From positions 237,052 to 301,051 of the forward strand of contig JAUZRX010000023.1 in NCBI GenBank assembly GCA_030949985.1: 64,000 nucleotides of DNA. The letters run 5' to 3'. Source of the stretch: Acidobacteriota bacterium (GTDB lineage Bacteria > Acidobacteriota > Polarisedimenticolia > J045). Every line of letters starts with the position of its first letter. Position 1 is the stretch's first letter. The notes beneath the pieces are model-generated. The model was not told the origin of the DNA and searched no databases. It saw only the letters and a program-made list of their open reading frames with translations. Below, one piece after another: positions 9,698-18,661 of this stretch. A program made the position numbers and the translations under genes.

Positions 9698-10624
9698 CTA
9701 CTCCTCCCCCACCGGACTGTCAGTCACCCGCAGACGCTCCACCTCGGCACGTCGGAGCGTGCGGGAAATCTCGATCCAGCTTGCTTGACCACCCTCCTCC
9801 ACCAGGTGCCCCGCAGCCTCGCGGGCGGAAGCCTCCGTGGGAAAGACTCCATAGACCACCGACCCGCTGCCGGTCATCGTGGCCCTCGCCCCTTCCTCCT
9901 CCAGCCGGCGCACCAACCCGCCAATTTCGGGGTCGAGCGCCATCGCCGCCGGCAGCAGTTGATTGCCGACCGGCGGCGGGCCCTGGGCCCCTTCCTGCAG
10001 GTAGCGCAGGAACCGCTGGATGTTAGGGGCTTTGCCCGCGGCCGTCAATCCCCTCCGGGCGCGCTCGAAAACGGTCGCCGTCGCCAGCCCCGCCCCCCCG
10101 GCCACCAGCACGAGAAACAGAGTGGCAGGTTCGTCCAGGGGACGCAGGCGGTCTCCCCGGCCCTCTCCGAGAGCCGTGCCGCCCTCGATCAGGAAGGGCA
10201 CGTCCGCCCCCAACGCGGCCCCCAGCCTCGACAACCGAGCGGCCCCCAAGGGTCGGCCCGCCAGGCGGTCGAGGCCGTCGAGCACCGCCGCCGCATCGGC
10301 GCTGCCGCCCCCCAACCCCGCCTGGGCAGGAATCCTCTTGTCGAGGACGATCTCCACCGCCTCCGAACGTCCTGTCTCGGCCAGCCAGGCCCGGGCCGCG
10401 CGCAGCGCCAGGTTCCGCTCCGGGGCCACGTCCAGGGGCCGGCCCGCGAGACGCAGCGCCACCGACGGCTCCTCGGCGTCCCGCAGGCCCAGGATCACCC
10501 GGTCCGCCAGGTCGATAGTCTGGAAAACCGTGGCGATTTCGGTGTAGCCGTCGTCCCGGGGGCCGAGCAGATCGAGAACCCAATTGATCTTGGCGAAGGC
10601 CCGGACCTCGATCCGCCGCCTCAT
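9698..10624 (-). CDS. ispE: 4-diphosphocytidyl-2-C-methyl-D-erythritol kinase
   Basis: 308 residues, GHMP kinase family, fourth step of the MEP isoprenoid pathway (phosphorylates CDP-ME at 2-OH with ATP). Substrate Lys and Asp region 'AFAKINWVLDLLGPRDDGY' near 9-27, the ATP loop 'PAQAGLGGGSADAAAV' near 98-113 and the third GHMP motif 'ATMTGSGSVVYGVF' near 248-261. The start ATG overlaps the stop of the LolB-like gene (ATGA), so translation is coupled. Confidence 0.95.
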   Translation of the reverse strand: MRRRIEVRAFAKINWVLDLLGPRDDGYTEIATVFQTIDLADRVILGLRDAEEPSVALRLAGRPLDVAPERNLALRAARAWLAETGRSEAVEIVLDKRIPAQAGLGGGSADAAAVLDGLDRLAGRPLGAARLSRLGAALGADVPFLIEGGTALGEGRGDRLRPLDEPATLFLVLVAGGAGLATATVFERARRGLTAAGKAPNIQRFLRYLQEGAQGPPPVGNQLLPAAMALDPEIGGLVRRLEEEGARATMTGSGSVVYGVFPTEASAREAAGHLVEEGGQASWIEISRTLRRAEVERLRVTDSPVGEE

Positions 10625-11211
10625 GCCCCCCCCTCCCCGGAGGACGCGGCGGCCCCGTCATCCAGCAGGCGCCATCCCGCAGGCACCGCCGGCCAGCGGA
10701 AGCCCTGTCCGGAGGGTCTTTGGCGCGTCTTCCACAGACGCAGCCGCCCGCCGGCTTGGGAGAGCACCTCCAGGTCGGCCTCGCTCTCCGGCACCCGGCG
10801 CCAGGTCCCGAGGGTCTCCGGCTCCCGTCCCCGCAGCAGATCCTCGAGCAGGGCCGCGGTCAGGGGCAGGCCGGTCCAGCGTTTCCAGGTCGCCTCCGTG
10901 TCGGCTCCGTCGACCACGACGCGCCGCCGGGGGAAGAGCAGCCGCAGGCGCCCCCCACCGGCGGCCCCCGCCAGCACGGCCCCGGCCACCCGGCCGCGCA
11001 CCTCGAAGACGATGCCCCCGGACGGGCAGTGGCGCAGGGCGATGCGGGCGGTGGCGGATCGCTCCCCGGGGGGAGCCTCCCAGCGGGCCCGCAGGCGGTA
11101 GTCGATGCAGCCCCCGGTCTCGGGCGGGGTCGCAGCCCGGCGCGCTCCCGCACAACCGACGGCCCCCCCCAGCAGCAGCAGGACCCACAGTCCCGCCGCC
11201 CGTCGGCTCAC
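10621..11211 (-). CDS. LolB-like outer-membrane lipoprotein
   Basis: 196 residues from a GTG at 11211 with GGAGGAACC immediately upstream; the GTG overlaps the previous stop (GTGA). N-terminal lipoprotein signal: basic 'SRRAAG', a hydrophobic run and lipobox 'GAVGC' with Cys near 20. The mature part begins with 'YRLRARWEAP' and continues with beta-rich segments ('GGIVFEVRGRVAGAVLAG', 'GRLRLLFPRRRVVVDG', 'GLPLTAALLEDLLRGREP'), the LolB/DUF4292 style. Known context: lolB lies beside ispE and prs in gammaproteobacteria, and the same order is kept here. I infer an outer-membrane lipoprotein-insertion role by position and fold-like pattern; sequence identity is too low to name it firmly. Confidence 0.6.
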   Translation of the reverse strand: MSRRAAGLWVLLLLGGAVGCAGARRAATPPETGGCIDYRLRARWEAPPGERSATARIALRHCPSGGIVFEVRGRVAGAVLAGAAGGGRLRLLFPRRRVVVDGADTEATWKRWTGLPLTAALLEDLLRGREPETLGTWRRVPESEADLEVLSQAGGRLRLWKTRQRPSGQGFRWPAVPAGWRLLDDGAAASSGEGGA

Positions 11212-13151
11212 GGTTCCTCCGGCGCCTGTTCCAGCGCTCGACGGATCCTGGCCCTCAGGCTCTCCCCGTCGGCGTCGGACAGGCCGAGCGCGGCCTTCCA
11301 CTCGGCGACGGCCCGCTCCACCTGGCCCAGGGCCAGGAAGACCTCCCCCAGGTGCTCGCGCATCACGGGATCCGTGTTGTCGCCGCTGCCGTAGACCGCC
11401 CGGGACAGAACGTCGAGCGCCTCCCGGCTGCGGCCCGCACGATGCAGCGCCCAGCCCAGGGAATCGAGATAGGCCGGTTCTTCGGGACGAAGAGCCACGG
11501 CCCGCTCGCAAAGGTTCACCGCCTCGTCCAGGTTCCGACCCTGTTCGGCCAGCAGATAGCCCAGGTCGTTGAGCGCCGAATCGTCGGACGGCGCGGCCTC
11601 GAGCAGTCGCCTGTAAGCCTGCTCGGCCTCCTCGAAACGCCCGTCGGCGTAGGCCACGGCGGCCACCGCCCGCCACCATTCCGGTCCCGGAGCGCTGGTC
11701 GGCTCCACCCCGCCCAGCATTTCGTTGGCCAGGGCCGTGTGCCGCCAGCCGGCCAGAATGCGGGCCACGTCCGCCGTGGCCAGGTCGGTTGCGCCCTCGA
11801 GCAGCCGACGGGCCAGGGCCAGCGCCGCGGAAGCGCCCTCCCGCCGTTGCCGCCACTCGATGCGCGCCGCGAGCAGGAAGGGATCGGCCTGGGCGCTGGC
11901 CGCCACTTTTTCGAGCAGGGCGTCGGCCTCGTCCAGGCGCGCGAGCTCGTCGAGGGCCTCGAGCCGCAGCCGAATACCCAGGGCGGGATCACCGATCCGG
12001 TCGAGCTGGGCCAGGCAGCGCTCCGGCTCGCCGGCGGCGAGTCGATTCCGCGCCGCGCGCAGCCGCAGCGCGGGGCCGAAGGACTGGAGTGGTTCGCTGC
12101 CGAGGCGCTCGAGCAGGGCCTCGATCTGTTCCGCCGCCCGGGCGGCGCGGCCGGAGAGTTCCGCGGCCCGGGCACGCAGCAGCAACAGGCGGGGTGAAGC
12201 CAGGGAGGCGGGCACACCCTCGAGCAGGTCCCAGGCTTCCGCGCCCTGCCCGAGGGCGACCAGGGCCGCCCCCAGGTCCACCCGGAGCCGGGGGTCCCCC
12301 GGCCGCAGCGACCTGGCGTGACTCAGCACCTGCCGGGCGCCCCAGGGATCGGCGAGGTCCATCCGCACCAGCCCCAGCCGCCGGGCCAGTTCCGCTCGAT
12401 CGGGCCGCAGCTCGAGCAGTTTCTCGAGAGCCGCGGCCTCGCCGGCCTTGTCCCCGGTCTGGGCCCTGAGGTCCGCCAGCAACTCGTAGATCGGCCCCGC
12501 CCCCGGACCTTCCACGCCCGCCCGGCTCAACACCTCGGCCGCCTCGGCCCGCCTGCCGAGACTCAGGAGTTGCCGGGCCAGGGAGAGCCAGGAGAGGGCC
12601 GGATCGAGCCCCGGAGTGCCGGAGGCCCGGCGAGCCACGGCCACGGCCTCGTCCGTGCGGTTTTCGGTGACCAGCAGCCGCACCCAGATCGACCAGGCCC
12701 AGCCATCGGCCGGCTCGATCCGCGTCGCCTCCTCCAGGTGGGCGAGCGCCGTCTCCAGCAGGGCCGCGTCATGACTTCCGCCGTATTGCCCGAGGGCCAG
12801 GCTGGCCAGCACCCGGTGAGCCTCCGCGTCGGCATCGGAAGCGGCCAGGGCGCGTCGCGCCTCGGCCTGAGCGCAGGCGTGGTCGGACTCCCGCAGGCAC
12901 AGGCGCGCCAGGGCGGAGTGGACCGGGGCCGCTTCCGGATCCAACGCCAGGACCTCCTCCAGCTTTTTCCGTGCGGCGGCGAGCCGGCCGTCCCGGGCCA
13001 GGGCGGTGCCCTCGAGGAAAAGCCGGTAGGCCCGGGCGCGGGGGGGCGCCTCGGTGGGGCGGGGCCTCTCGCCCAGGACGCTGCCCATCAGCAGCGACAG
13101 GACGATGCACCCCGACGACAGGGTCTCGATTCTCGTGATCACACCGGGCAT
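11208..13151 (-). CDS. TPR-repeat secreted/periplasmic protein
   Basis: 647 residues. N-terminal signal or anchor ('SGCIVLSLLMGSVLG' near 13-27), then TPR-like helix pairs almost to the end. The C-terminal block 'ALNDLGYLLAEQGRNLDEAV' followed by 'YLDSLGWALHRAGRSREAL' is the pattern of envelope TPR proteins of the BepA/BamD-neighbour class. No enzyme domain. It sits 9 nt after the kinase gene and overlaps the LolB-like lipoprotein gene. A scaffold role in envelope assembly is likely but unproven. Confidence 0.8.
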   Translation of the reverse strand: MPGVITRIETLSSGCIVLSLLMGSVLGERPRPTEAPPRARAYRLFLEGTALARDGRLAAARKKLEEVLALDPEAAPVHSALARLCLRESDHACAQAEARRALAASDADAEAHRVLASLALGQYGGSHDAALLETALAHLEEATRIEPADGWAWSIWVRLLVTENRTDEAVAVARRASGTPGLDPALSWLSLARQLLSLGRRAEAAEVLSRAGVEGPGAGPIYELLADLRAQTGDKAGEAAALEKLLELRPDRAELARRLGLVRMDLADPWGARQVLSHARSLRPGDPRLRVDLGAALVALGQGAEAWDLLEGVPASLASPRLLLLRARAAELSGRAARAAEQIEALLERLGSEPLQSFGPALRLRAARNRLAAGEPERCLAQLDRIGDPALGIRLRLEALDELARLDEADALLEKVAASAQADPFLLAARIEWRQRREGASAALALARRLLEGATDLATADVARILAGWRHTALANEMLGGVEPTSAPGPEWWRAVAAVAYADGRFEEAEQAYRRLLEAAPSDDSALNDLGYLLAEQGRNLDEAVNLCERAVALRPEEPAYLDSLGWALHRAGRSREALDVLSRAVYGSGDNTDPVMREHLGEVFLALGQVERAVAEWKAALGLSDADGESLRARIRRALEQAPEEP

Positions 13152-13160
13152 TCTACGGGC

Positions 13161-14765
13161 TCAGGGCGCGACAAGCTTCCAGCCTCCATCGCCGGCCACC
13201 AGGCGCAGGCGGCGCGGGTGGAATCCCCCCTCCCGGGAAGAGGTGTCCCACACCCGCTCGACCTCCACCCCCGCGCTGGCCGACAACAGGCGCAACTCGA
13301 AGTGGTGGCGGCCCGCAGCGACCTCGTAGGGGATCAGCACGGGCTCGGCAGGGCCGAAGGTCTCGCCCACTCCGATCCGGACCAACGCCCGGCGGCGGCC
13401 GTCGATACGCAGTTCCACCAGCCCTTCCCCGAGCGCATGGGAGACTTCCACCACACCCCGCAGGAGGAGCGGATCGGCGCCATCTCCGGAGGGCGGGAGG
13501 CTTTCCGGCGGACGCTCCCACCGGGCCGCGGCGGGTTCGGGTGCCGGCTTGTCGGGCGCCGCAACCCGGGGGACCGGCCGGGGGCCGGCCGCGGCGGCGC
13601 GGGCTTCCTCGGAAGGGGCCGACTTCCGCCCGTCACGGGCCGCGTAGCGCTCGAGCACCGCCCTGGGAGGCATCCGTGCCGGTCGCCAAGCCCGCTCCTC
13701 GCGGACGCCCCCCCTCTCACCGGCGCCCTGCGGCCGGTTCGGAAGGGCCGGAACCGGGGACCGGCTGACCGCCGCCGGGGGCGCGGCGACGCGGACTCCG
13801 TCGCCCCGGGGAGGCCGCCGCCCGGGAGCCACCAGCAGGAGTACGCCCGCGGCCAGGGCCGCGGCCAGCCACCAGGCCCGGCCGCCGGAACGCCGCCCCG
13901 GGCGGGGCAGCCGCTGCCAGGTCTGTTCGAGGGGACCCGCCGCGGCGGCCGGCTGCCCTCCCCGGCCGCATTCCAGGTTCTCGAGCACCACCTCCTCCAG
14001 GGCGTGGGCCACTTCCTCGCCGCCGGCGAAGCGCTCGGCGGGATCGCGGGCCAGCAGGCGGGCACAGATCCGGTCGAGACCGGCCGGCAGGCCCGGACGC
14101 AGGCGGGAGGGAGGTGGAGCCGGGCGGAACAGCGTGTTGCGGGCCAGTTCCTGCACGGTGGATCCCTGGTGAGGCCGCTGTCCGGTGAGCATCCGGAAAA
14201 ACACCACGCCCAGGGCGTAGAGGTCGGAACGCGGATCGGCGGGAACGCCCCGCCAGCGCTCCGGGGCGACGTAGGCCGGCGTACCGAGGAACTCTCCTCC
14301 CTCGCCATCGTCCCGGCTGCACAGGGCAACCCCGAAGTCGGCGATCTTCAGGCCTCCGTCGGCCGTCAGCAGCAAATTGGCGGGTTTGATGTCCCGGTGG
14401 ATCACCCCCTGGCGGTGGATCGCCGCCAGGGCCCGGGCGGCCTGGCAGGTCAGAGCGACCGCCTGCTCCACGTCCAGGGTGCCCTTCCTTGCGAGCAGCG
14501 CCTCGAGGGATTCACCGTCGACTCTTTCCATGACGATGAAGCTCCGTCCGGCCTGGCGAAACGTGTCGAGGACCCGGAGCACGCCCGGATGGCGCAGACG
14601 CCCGAGCACCTCGCCCTCGACGGTGCCCCGACAGGCCGCGGAACTCTCCCGCACCTCCTTGATGGCCACCTCGCACCCATCGATCAGGTCGCGTCCGGCG
14701 TAGACCACGCCGCTCCCTCCCCGGCCCAGCTCGGAGAGGATCTCGTAGCGGCCGACTCGTCTCAT
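13161..14765 (-). CDS. PknB-type Ser/Thr protein kinase with extracytoplasmic C-terminal domain
   Basis: 534 residues. A complete kinase domain at 1-270: Gly loop 'GRGGSGVVYAG' (14-24), Lys36 in 'VAIKE', 'HRDIKPAN' (123-130; Asp125, Asn130), 'DFG' (143-145) and 'GTPAYVAPE' (161-169). A single TM segment near 293-310 ('LAAALAAGVLLLV') is followed by a Pro/Ala-rich linker and a beta-rich C-terminal domain (about 430-534). It is not a PASTA kinase. All catalytic residues are present. The ATG at 14765 has GGGAGA 5 nt upstream; a -10-like TATATT lies at 14804-14809. The kinase leads the TPR, LolB-like and ispE genes. Confidence 0.9.
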   Translation of the reverse strand: MRRVGRYEILSELGRGGSGVVYAGRDLIDGCEVAIKEVRESSAACRGTVEGEVLGRLRHPGVLRVLDTFRQAGRSFIVMERVDGESLEALLARKGTLDVEQAVALTCQAARALAAIHRQGVIHRDIKPANLLLTADGGLKIADFGVALCSRDDGEGGEFLGTPAYVAPERWRGVPADPRSDLYALGVVFFRMLTGQRPHQGSTVQELARNTLFRPAPPPSRLRPGLPAGLDRICARLLARDPAERFAGGEEVAHALEEVVLENLECGRGGQPAAAAGPLEQTWQRLPRPGRRSGGRAWWLAAALAAGVLLLVAPGRRPPRGDGVRVAAPPAAVSRSPVPALPNRPQGAGERGGVREERAWRPARMPPRAVLERYAARDGRKSAPSEEARAAAAGPRPVPRVAAPDKPAPEPAAARWERPPESLPPSGDGADPLLLRGVVEVSHALGEGLVELRIDGRRRALVRIGVGETFGPAEPVLIPYEVAAGRHHFELRLLSASAGVEVERVWDTSSREGGFHPRRLRLVAGDGGWKLVAP

Positions 14766-14898
14766 CCCGCTCTCCCGGCGAAGCACAGCTTCCCCGGAAC
14801 TTCAATATAGGCAGCCGGGGACCGGGAATCGTCCGCTGCCAAAGGGACGGACGGGGACAAAACAACTTGGGCGTCAATGGCCGGACCGCAGACCGGCT

Positions 14899-16092
14899 TC
14901 AGGCGGCCTCGGCGGTCTCCGCCTCGACTCCCGAGAGGATCCACCGGCGGGCGGCGTCGAGCAGCGGGTCGGCCCCAGCTTCGTCCTCTCCCACGGGAAG
15001 GGGCAGCACCCGCTCGGGCTCGATCCCCTCACCGCTCCAGGCCGTCCCGCCGGGCGTGCGCATCTCCTGGGTGGTCAGCAGCACGCTGCCGCCCGCCTGG
15101 AGCCGGATCAACTCGGGAACGCCCGCCAGGCCGTAGGTCTTCCTGCCGCAGCTCCTGGCGCGGCGCGTTTCCACCAGCAGCGCGGCCAGCGCCTCCCCCA
15201 CCCCGGCGGTGCTGGAATCGGTGAGCACGAAGAGCGCCTCGGGCAGGTCCACCACCGGTGCGGCGCCGGCGACGATGCGCTGGTCGGCCCCGCTCCGCCC
15301 GACGAGCTTCAGGCTCGCGCCGGCCGGCAGCAACCAGCCTCCGAAGCGCTGCACCAGGGCGGGATCCACGGCCACCACGCCCCGCAGATCGACGAGCAGC
15401 GGCGCGCCGGGATGAGCCTCGAGGGTGCGGGCCAGCAGGCCCCCGTCCCGGACGGGATCGACGCGGTCGAGGTCATGCAGTCGCAAGTGAATCACCCCGC
15501 CGTCGAGCCTTTCCAACTCGACCGCCGGTGGGGCGGTGGAGGCGCTCAGCGCCAGGCTGACCTCTTGCAGCTTGAAGGTGGACCCGTCGAGGATCTCCAG
15601 CTCGAGGGTCTGACCTTCGTCCCCGGACAGCAGGCGGGTCAGCAGGGACCAGGGCAGCGTGCGCGTGGGCCGCCCGTCGATGCGCCAGATCTGGTCGCCC
15701 CGGGAGAGCCCCGCCGCCTCGGCCGGCGAGCCGGGATCCACACGCACCACCACGGGGATCCCGCCGGACTGGAGAACCTGCAGGCCCGCGCGGGCCTTGC
15801 CGGGGGGGGCGGCGATCCGCTGCTCGTCCCCCGGGGAGAGGTAGCCGCTGGCGCTGTCGAGAGAAGCGAGCATCCCCCGGTAGGCGCCGTCGAGGAGTCG
15901 TGCCTGGTCGACCGGTTCGACATAGTTGGCCACCGTCAGGGACCAGACCTCCTGGAAGACGCTGAGATAGCGGTAGGCGCCGCGCTGATGGAAGCCCGCG
16001 GCCAGCGCCAGGGATGCCGCCACCACGACGACGAACAGAAAGGTAAGGACCGACCCGCGGCTGCGAAGGACTCTTGGAATGGGATTCACCAT
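14899..16092 (-). CDS. S41-family C-terminal processing peptidase (membrane-anchored)
   Basis: 397 residues. N-terminal TM anchor near 15-32 ('VLTFLFVVVVAASLALA'), an S41 N-terminal segment ('VWSLTVANYVEPVD'), a PDZ domain ('VVVRVDPGSPAEAAGLSRGD') and the protease domain. Nucleophile Ser in 'TDSSTAGVGE' and general-base Lys in 'GRKTYGLAG', about 24 residues apart as in CtpA/CtpB, so it is likely active. It acts in the periplasm on C-termini of envelope proteins. A 133-bp gap separates it from the kinase gene downstream. Confidence 0.88.
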   Translation of the reverse strand: MVNPIPRVLRSRGSVLTFLFVVVVAASLALAAGFHQRGAYRYLSVFQEVWSLTVANYVEPVDQARLLDGAYRGMLASLDSASGYLSPGDEQRIAAPPGKARAGLQVLQSGGIPVVVRVDPGSPAEAAGLSRGDQIWRIDGRPTRTLPWSLLTRLLSGDEGQTLELEILDGSTFKLQEVSLALSASTAPPAVELERLDGGVIHLRLHDLDRVDPVRDGGLLARTLEAHPGAPLLVDLRGVVAVDPALVQRFGGWLLPAGASLKLVGRSGADQRIVAGAAPVVDLPEALFVLTDSSTAGVGEALAALLVETRRARSCGRKTYGLAGVPELIRLQAGGSVLLTTQEMRTPGGTAWSGEGIEPERVLPLPVGEDEAGADPLLDAARRWILSGVEAETAEAA

Positions 16093-16185
16093 GACAGGGA
16101 CAAGGATAAGGCCCGAATCCCCCCCCGGCCACGCCCCCGCGCCTGGCCAAGCCGCCCCCGGCCCCGCCCCCCGCGCCTGTACGCC

Positions 16186-16623
16186 CTACTTGAGCACCAG
16201 AACGGGACAGTGCGCGTGACGCACGACCTTCTCGGTGACCGAGCCGATCAGCAGGTGCATCGCGCCGGTGCGGCCGTGGGTCGGCATGACGATCAGGTCG
16301 ACCCCCTCATCGGCGGCCACCCGGACGATCTCGGCGTGGGGAATGCCGAACTCCGTGCGGCAGCGCAGGTCGACATCCCGACCTTCGTCCTCCCCCAGCA
16401 ACGCCGGCAGACTCTCCGCCGCCCGCGCCCGCAACGCCTCGACCATCTCGTCGTAGCGAAAGCCCGCCACGTCGGGCAGGAGCGCGGGCGGCGCATCCAC
16501 CACCACGTGGAGCAGAACCAGGCGCGCCCGGTGCCGGCGCGCCAGGTCGCAGGCCACCTGCAGGCCCCGTCGAGAGTGATCGGAGAAATCCGTCGGGAAG
16601 AGGATGGTCTTCCACTCGCGCAT
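16186..16623 (-). CDS. Universal stress protein A family
   Basis: 145 residues, one USP domain. 'TILFPTDFSDHSRRGLQVA' at the N-terminus and the ATP-binding signature G-x2-G-x9-G-S in 'GRTGAMHLLIGSVTEKV' near 117-133, so it belongs to the ATP-binding class. It follows the CBS-domain gene by 6 nt; CBS and USP proteins often respond to adenylate levels and may work together here. Confidence 0.93.
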   Translation of the reverse strand: MREWKTILFPTDFSDHSRRGLQVACDLARRHRARLVLLHVVVDAPPALLPDVAGFRYDEMVEALRARAAESLPALLGEDEGRDVDLRCRTEFGIPHAEIVRVAADEGVDLIVMPTHGRTGAMHLLIGSVTEKVVRHAHCPVLVLK

Positions 16624-16629
16624 GGCCGC

Positions 16630-17166
16630 TCAGCTCACCACGGTCCGGGCGGTGGACTCGACCCCGGGAATCAGCCGCAGCAGGTCCATGGCACTGACGA
16701 TGCCCAACACGCGCAGCTCGCCGTTGACCACCACCAGCCGGTGGATGCCGTGCCGCAGCATCCGCGCCGCAGCCTCGATGGCGGAGTTTTCTTCGCGAAT
16801 GGCGTGCACCAGGGGCGTCATTACTTCCTCCACCCTGGCGGTCCTGATGTCGGACAGGGGCAGGGTCTCCCTCTCCCGCTCTTCGCGCTCTTCCTGCTCG
16901 AGCGTGGGGTTCTCCTCGTCTTCGACTTCTCTCGGCGGCTGAAGCTGCGGCAGGTCGTAGAAACCGGCCCCGTCGATCCCGAGCTGGTAATGCCAGCTCA
17001 CCAGGTCGGTCTGACTGACGACACCAACCAGGCGGTCGTTCTCGTCGACGACGGGAAGCCCATGGACGCGGTGTTCGATAAAGAGTTTCTCCAGTTCATG
17101 CACGTCCGCATCCCGGCGAACGGTCACGACCTCGGTAGTCATGAAATCCTTGACGGGCCGTCTCAT
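16630..17166 (-). CDS. Twin CBS-domain protein
   Basis: 178 residues with two CBS domains: 'VKDFMTTEVVTVRRDADVHE' to 'LVGVVSQTDLV' (about 5-56) and 'RVEEVMTPLVHAIREENSAI' to 'VLGIVSAMDLL' (about 110-163). A highly charged Glu/Arg linker (about 75-100) separates them. CBS pairs bind adenosine nucleotides. No partner domain is fused, so it probably acts in trans, perhaps with the adjacent UspA. Divergent from the glycosyltransferase; the 135-bp gap holds a 7-bp inverted repeat around TATTCTA at 17238-17263. Confidence 0.9.
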   Translation of the reverse strand: MRRPVKDFMTTEVVTVRRDADVHELEKLFIEHRVHGLPVVDENDRLVGVVSQTDLVSWHYQLGIDGAGFYDLPQLQPPREVEDEENPTLEQEEREERERETLPLSDIRTARVEEVMTPLVHAIREENSAIEAAARMLRHGIHRLVVVNGELRVLGIVSAMDLLRLIPGVESTARTVVS

Positions 17167-17301
17167 CGTCTCGCTGTCCTGCGCGCTCGACGGGTTCGCA
17201 CCCGCAGCGCTTCGTCCGGACCCTCCCCAAGTGTCGGGCCCTGGCCTATTCTAGCCCCAGGGCGAGGGGCGCGACACGCCCTCCCCGAGGAGTGAAGCCA
17301 A

Positions 17302-18645
17302 GTGAGTCCCCGGCCACCGGAACTGACGCTGTGCATGATCGTTCGCGACGAGGAGCGCTTCCTTCCCGCTTGCCTGGCCTCGGCCACGCCCCTGGTGGAC
17401 GAGATCGTCGTGGTCGATACGGGCTCCAGCGACCGCAGCGTCGAGGTGGCCCGGGCCGCCGGGGCCCGGGTGATCGAAGAGCCCTGGCGCGACGACTTCT
17501 CCCGGGCCCGCAACGCCAGCCTCGAAGCCGCCCGGGGACGCTGGGTACTGGTGCTCGACGCGGACGAACGGCTCGAGCCCTGCACCCGCGCCCGCCTCGA
17601 CGAGGCGATCGCCGCCTGCGGCTCCGTCGAGGCCCTGACGGTGGAGATCCGTTCCGACCTGGCGGGAGGGGCCAGCCAGTCGACCCACATCCTGCGCCTG
17701 TTCAGCCGGCGCCCCGAGCACCGCTACGAAGGCCGGATCCACGAACAGATCGCCGCCTCCATCGCCCGCCGCTGCGGCCTGCCCGCCATCAGCCCCCGGC
17801 GGTCGCCCCTGGTCGCCCGACACCTGGGCTACCGCCCCGATCTGCTCGCCGCCCGCAACAAGAAGCAGCGCAACGAGACCCTGCTCAGGGCCCAGGTGCG
17901 GGATGCGCCGGACGACCCCGCCGGATGGTACCTCCTGGGCCGCGAGCTGATGACGGCCGCTGGTGGCGATCTGCTGGCGTGCCCCGCCAATCGCGAGGCC
18001 CTCGCGGCCCTCGCGCGCGCCCGCCGCCTGGCCGGTGACGCCGAGCTGGCCCACCACCTGGACCGGGACCTGCGCGCCGCACGCCTCCACCTGCTGGCCG
18101 GCGACGCCGCCGCCGCCCGGAGCCTGCTCGACGCGCTGCCCCGGGAGGCCCGGGCGACCCTGCCGGCCCTGGCGGCGCGCGGCGAGTGGGAACTGGAGGC
18201 CGGCTCGAAGGCCCGCGGGCTGGAACTTTTCCAGCGCTGCCTGGAGGCGAGTCCGGAAGCCGGCCCCCTGGGCGACGTGGATCCGCGCTGGGCCGGAAGC
18301 TGGGCCCACGAACGGATCGGGCGCGCCCACCTGCGTGCCGGCCGGGTCGCCGCCGCCGCCGAAGCCGCCGCCCGGGCCCGGCGGACCGGCCCCACCGAAG
18401 CCGGCCCCGCTCTGCTCGAGGCCCGCATCGCGCACCGGGAAGGCGACTCCCGCGGGGCCCTGGCGACCCTCGTCCAGGCGGCGCGCCAGGCGCCCCACGA
18501 CCCCCGGCCCCACCTGGCGATGGCCGAGATTCTCTTCGCCCTGCACATGAGCGACCCGGCGCGCACCGCGGCCCGAACGGCGCTGAAGATCGCCCCGGGC
18601 TGGGAGAGCCCCCGGGCCCTGCTCGAGCGCCATGGAGGCGGATGA
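17302..18645 (+). CDS. Family 2 glycosyltransferase with TPR tail
   Basis: 447 residues from a GTG with GAGGAG upstream. Residues 7 to about 200 form a GT-A domain: 'LTLCMIVRDEERFLPACL', 'VVVDTGSSDRS' and the DxD motif in 'VLVLDADER', with 'SRRPEHRYEGRIHEQI' like the WaaE/KdtX and SunS-type subgroup. The C-terminal 230 residues are Ala-rich TPR-like helices. Substrate unknown; lipopolysaccharide core or protein glycosylation are both possible. It stands alone, divergent from the CBS gene and convergent with greA. Confidence 0.85.
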   Translation: MSPRPPELTLCMIVRDEERFLPACLASATPLVDEIVVVDTGSSDRSVEVARAAGARVIEEPWRDDFSRARNASLEAARGRWVLVLDADERLEPCTRARLDEAIAACGSVEALTVEIRSDLAGGASQSTHILRLFSRRPEHRYEGRIHEQIAASIARRCGLPAISPRRSPLVARHLGYRPDLLAARNKKQRNETLLRAQVRDAPDDPAGWYLLGRELMTAAGGDLLACPANREALAALARARRLAGDAELAHHLDRDLRAARLHLLAGDAAAARSLLDALPREARATLPALAARGEWELEAGSKARGLELFQRCLEASPEAGPLGDVDPRWAGSWAHERIGRAHLRAGRVAAAAEAAARARRTGPTEAGPALLEARIAHREGDSRGALATLVQAARQAPHDPRPHLAMAEILFALHMSDPARTAARTALKIAPGWESPRALLERHGGG

Positions 18646-18661
18646 CAGCAGGCCCGGGGCC

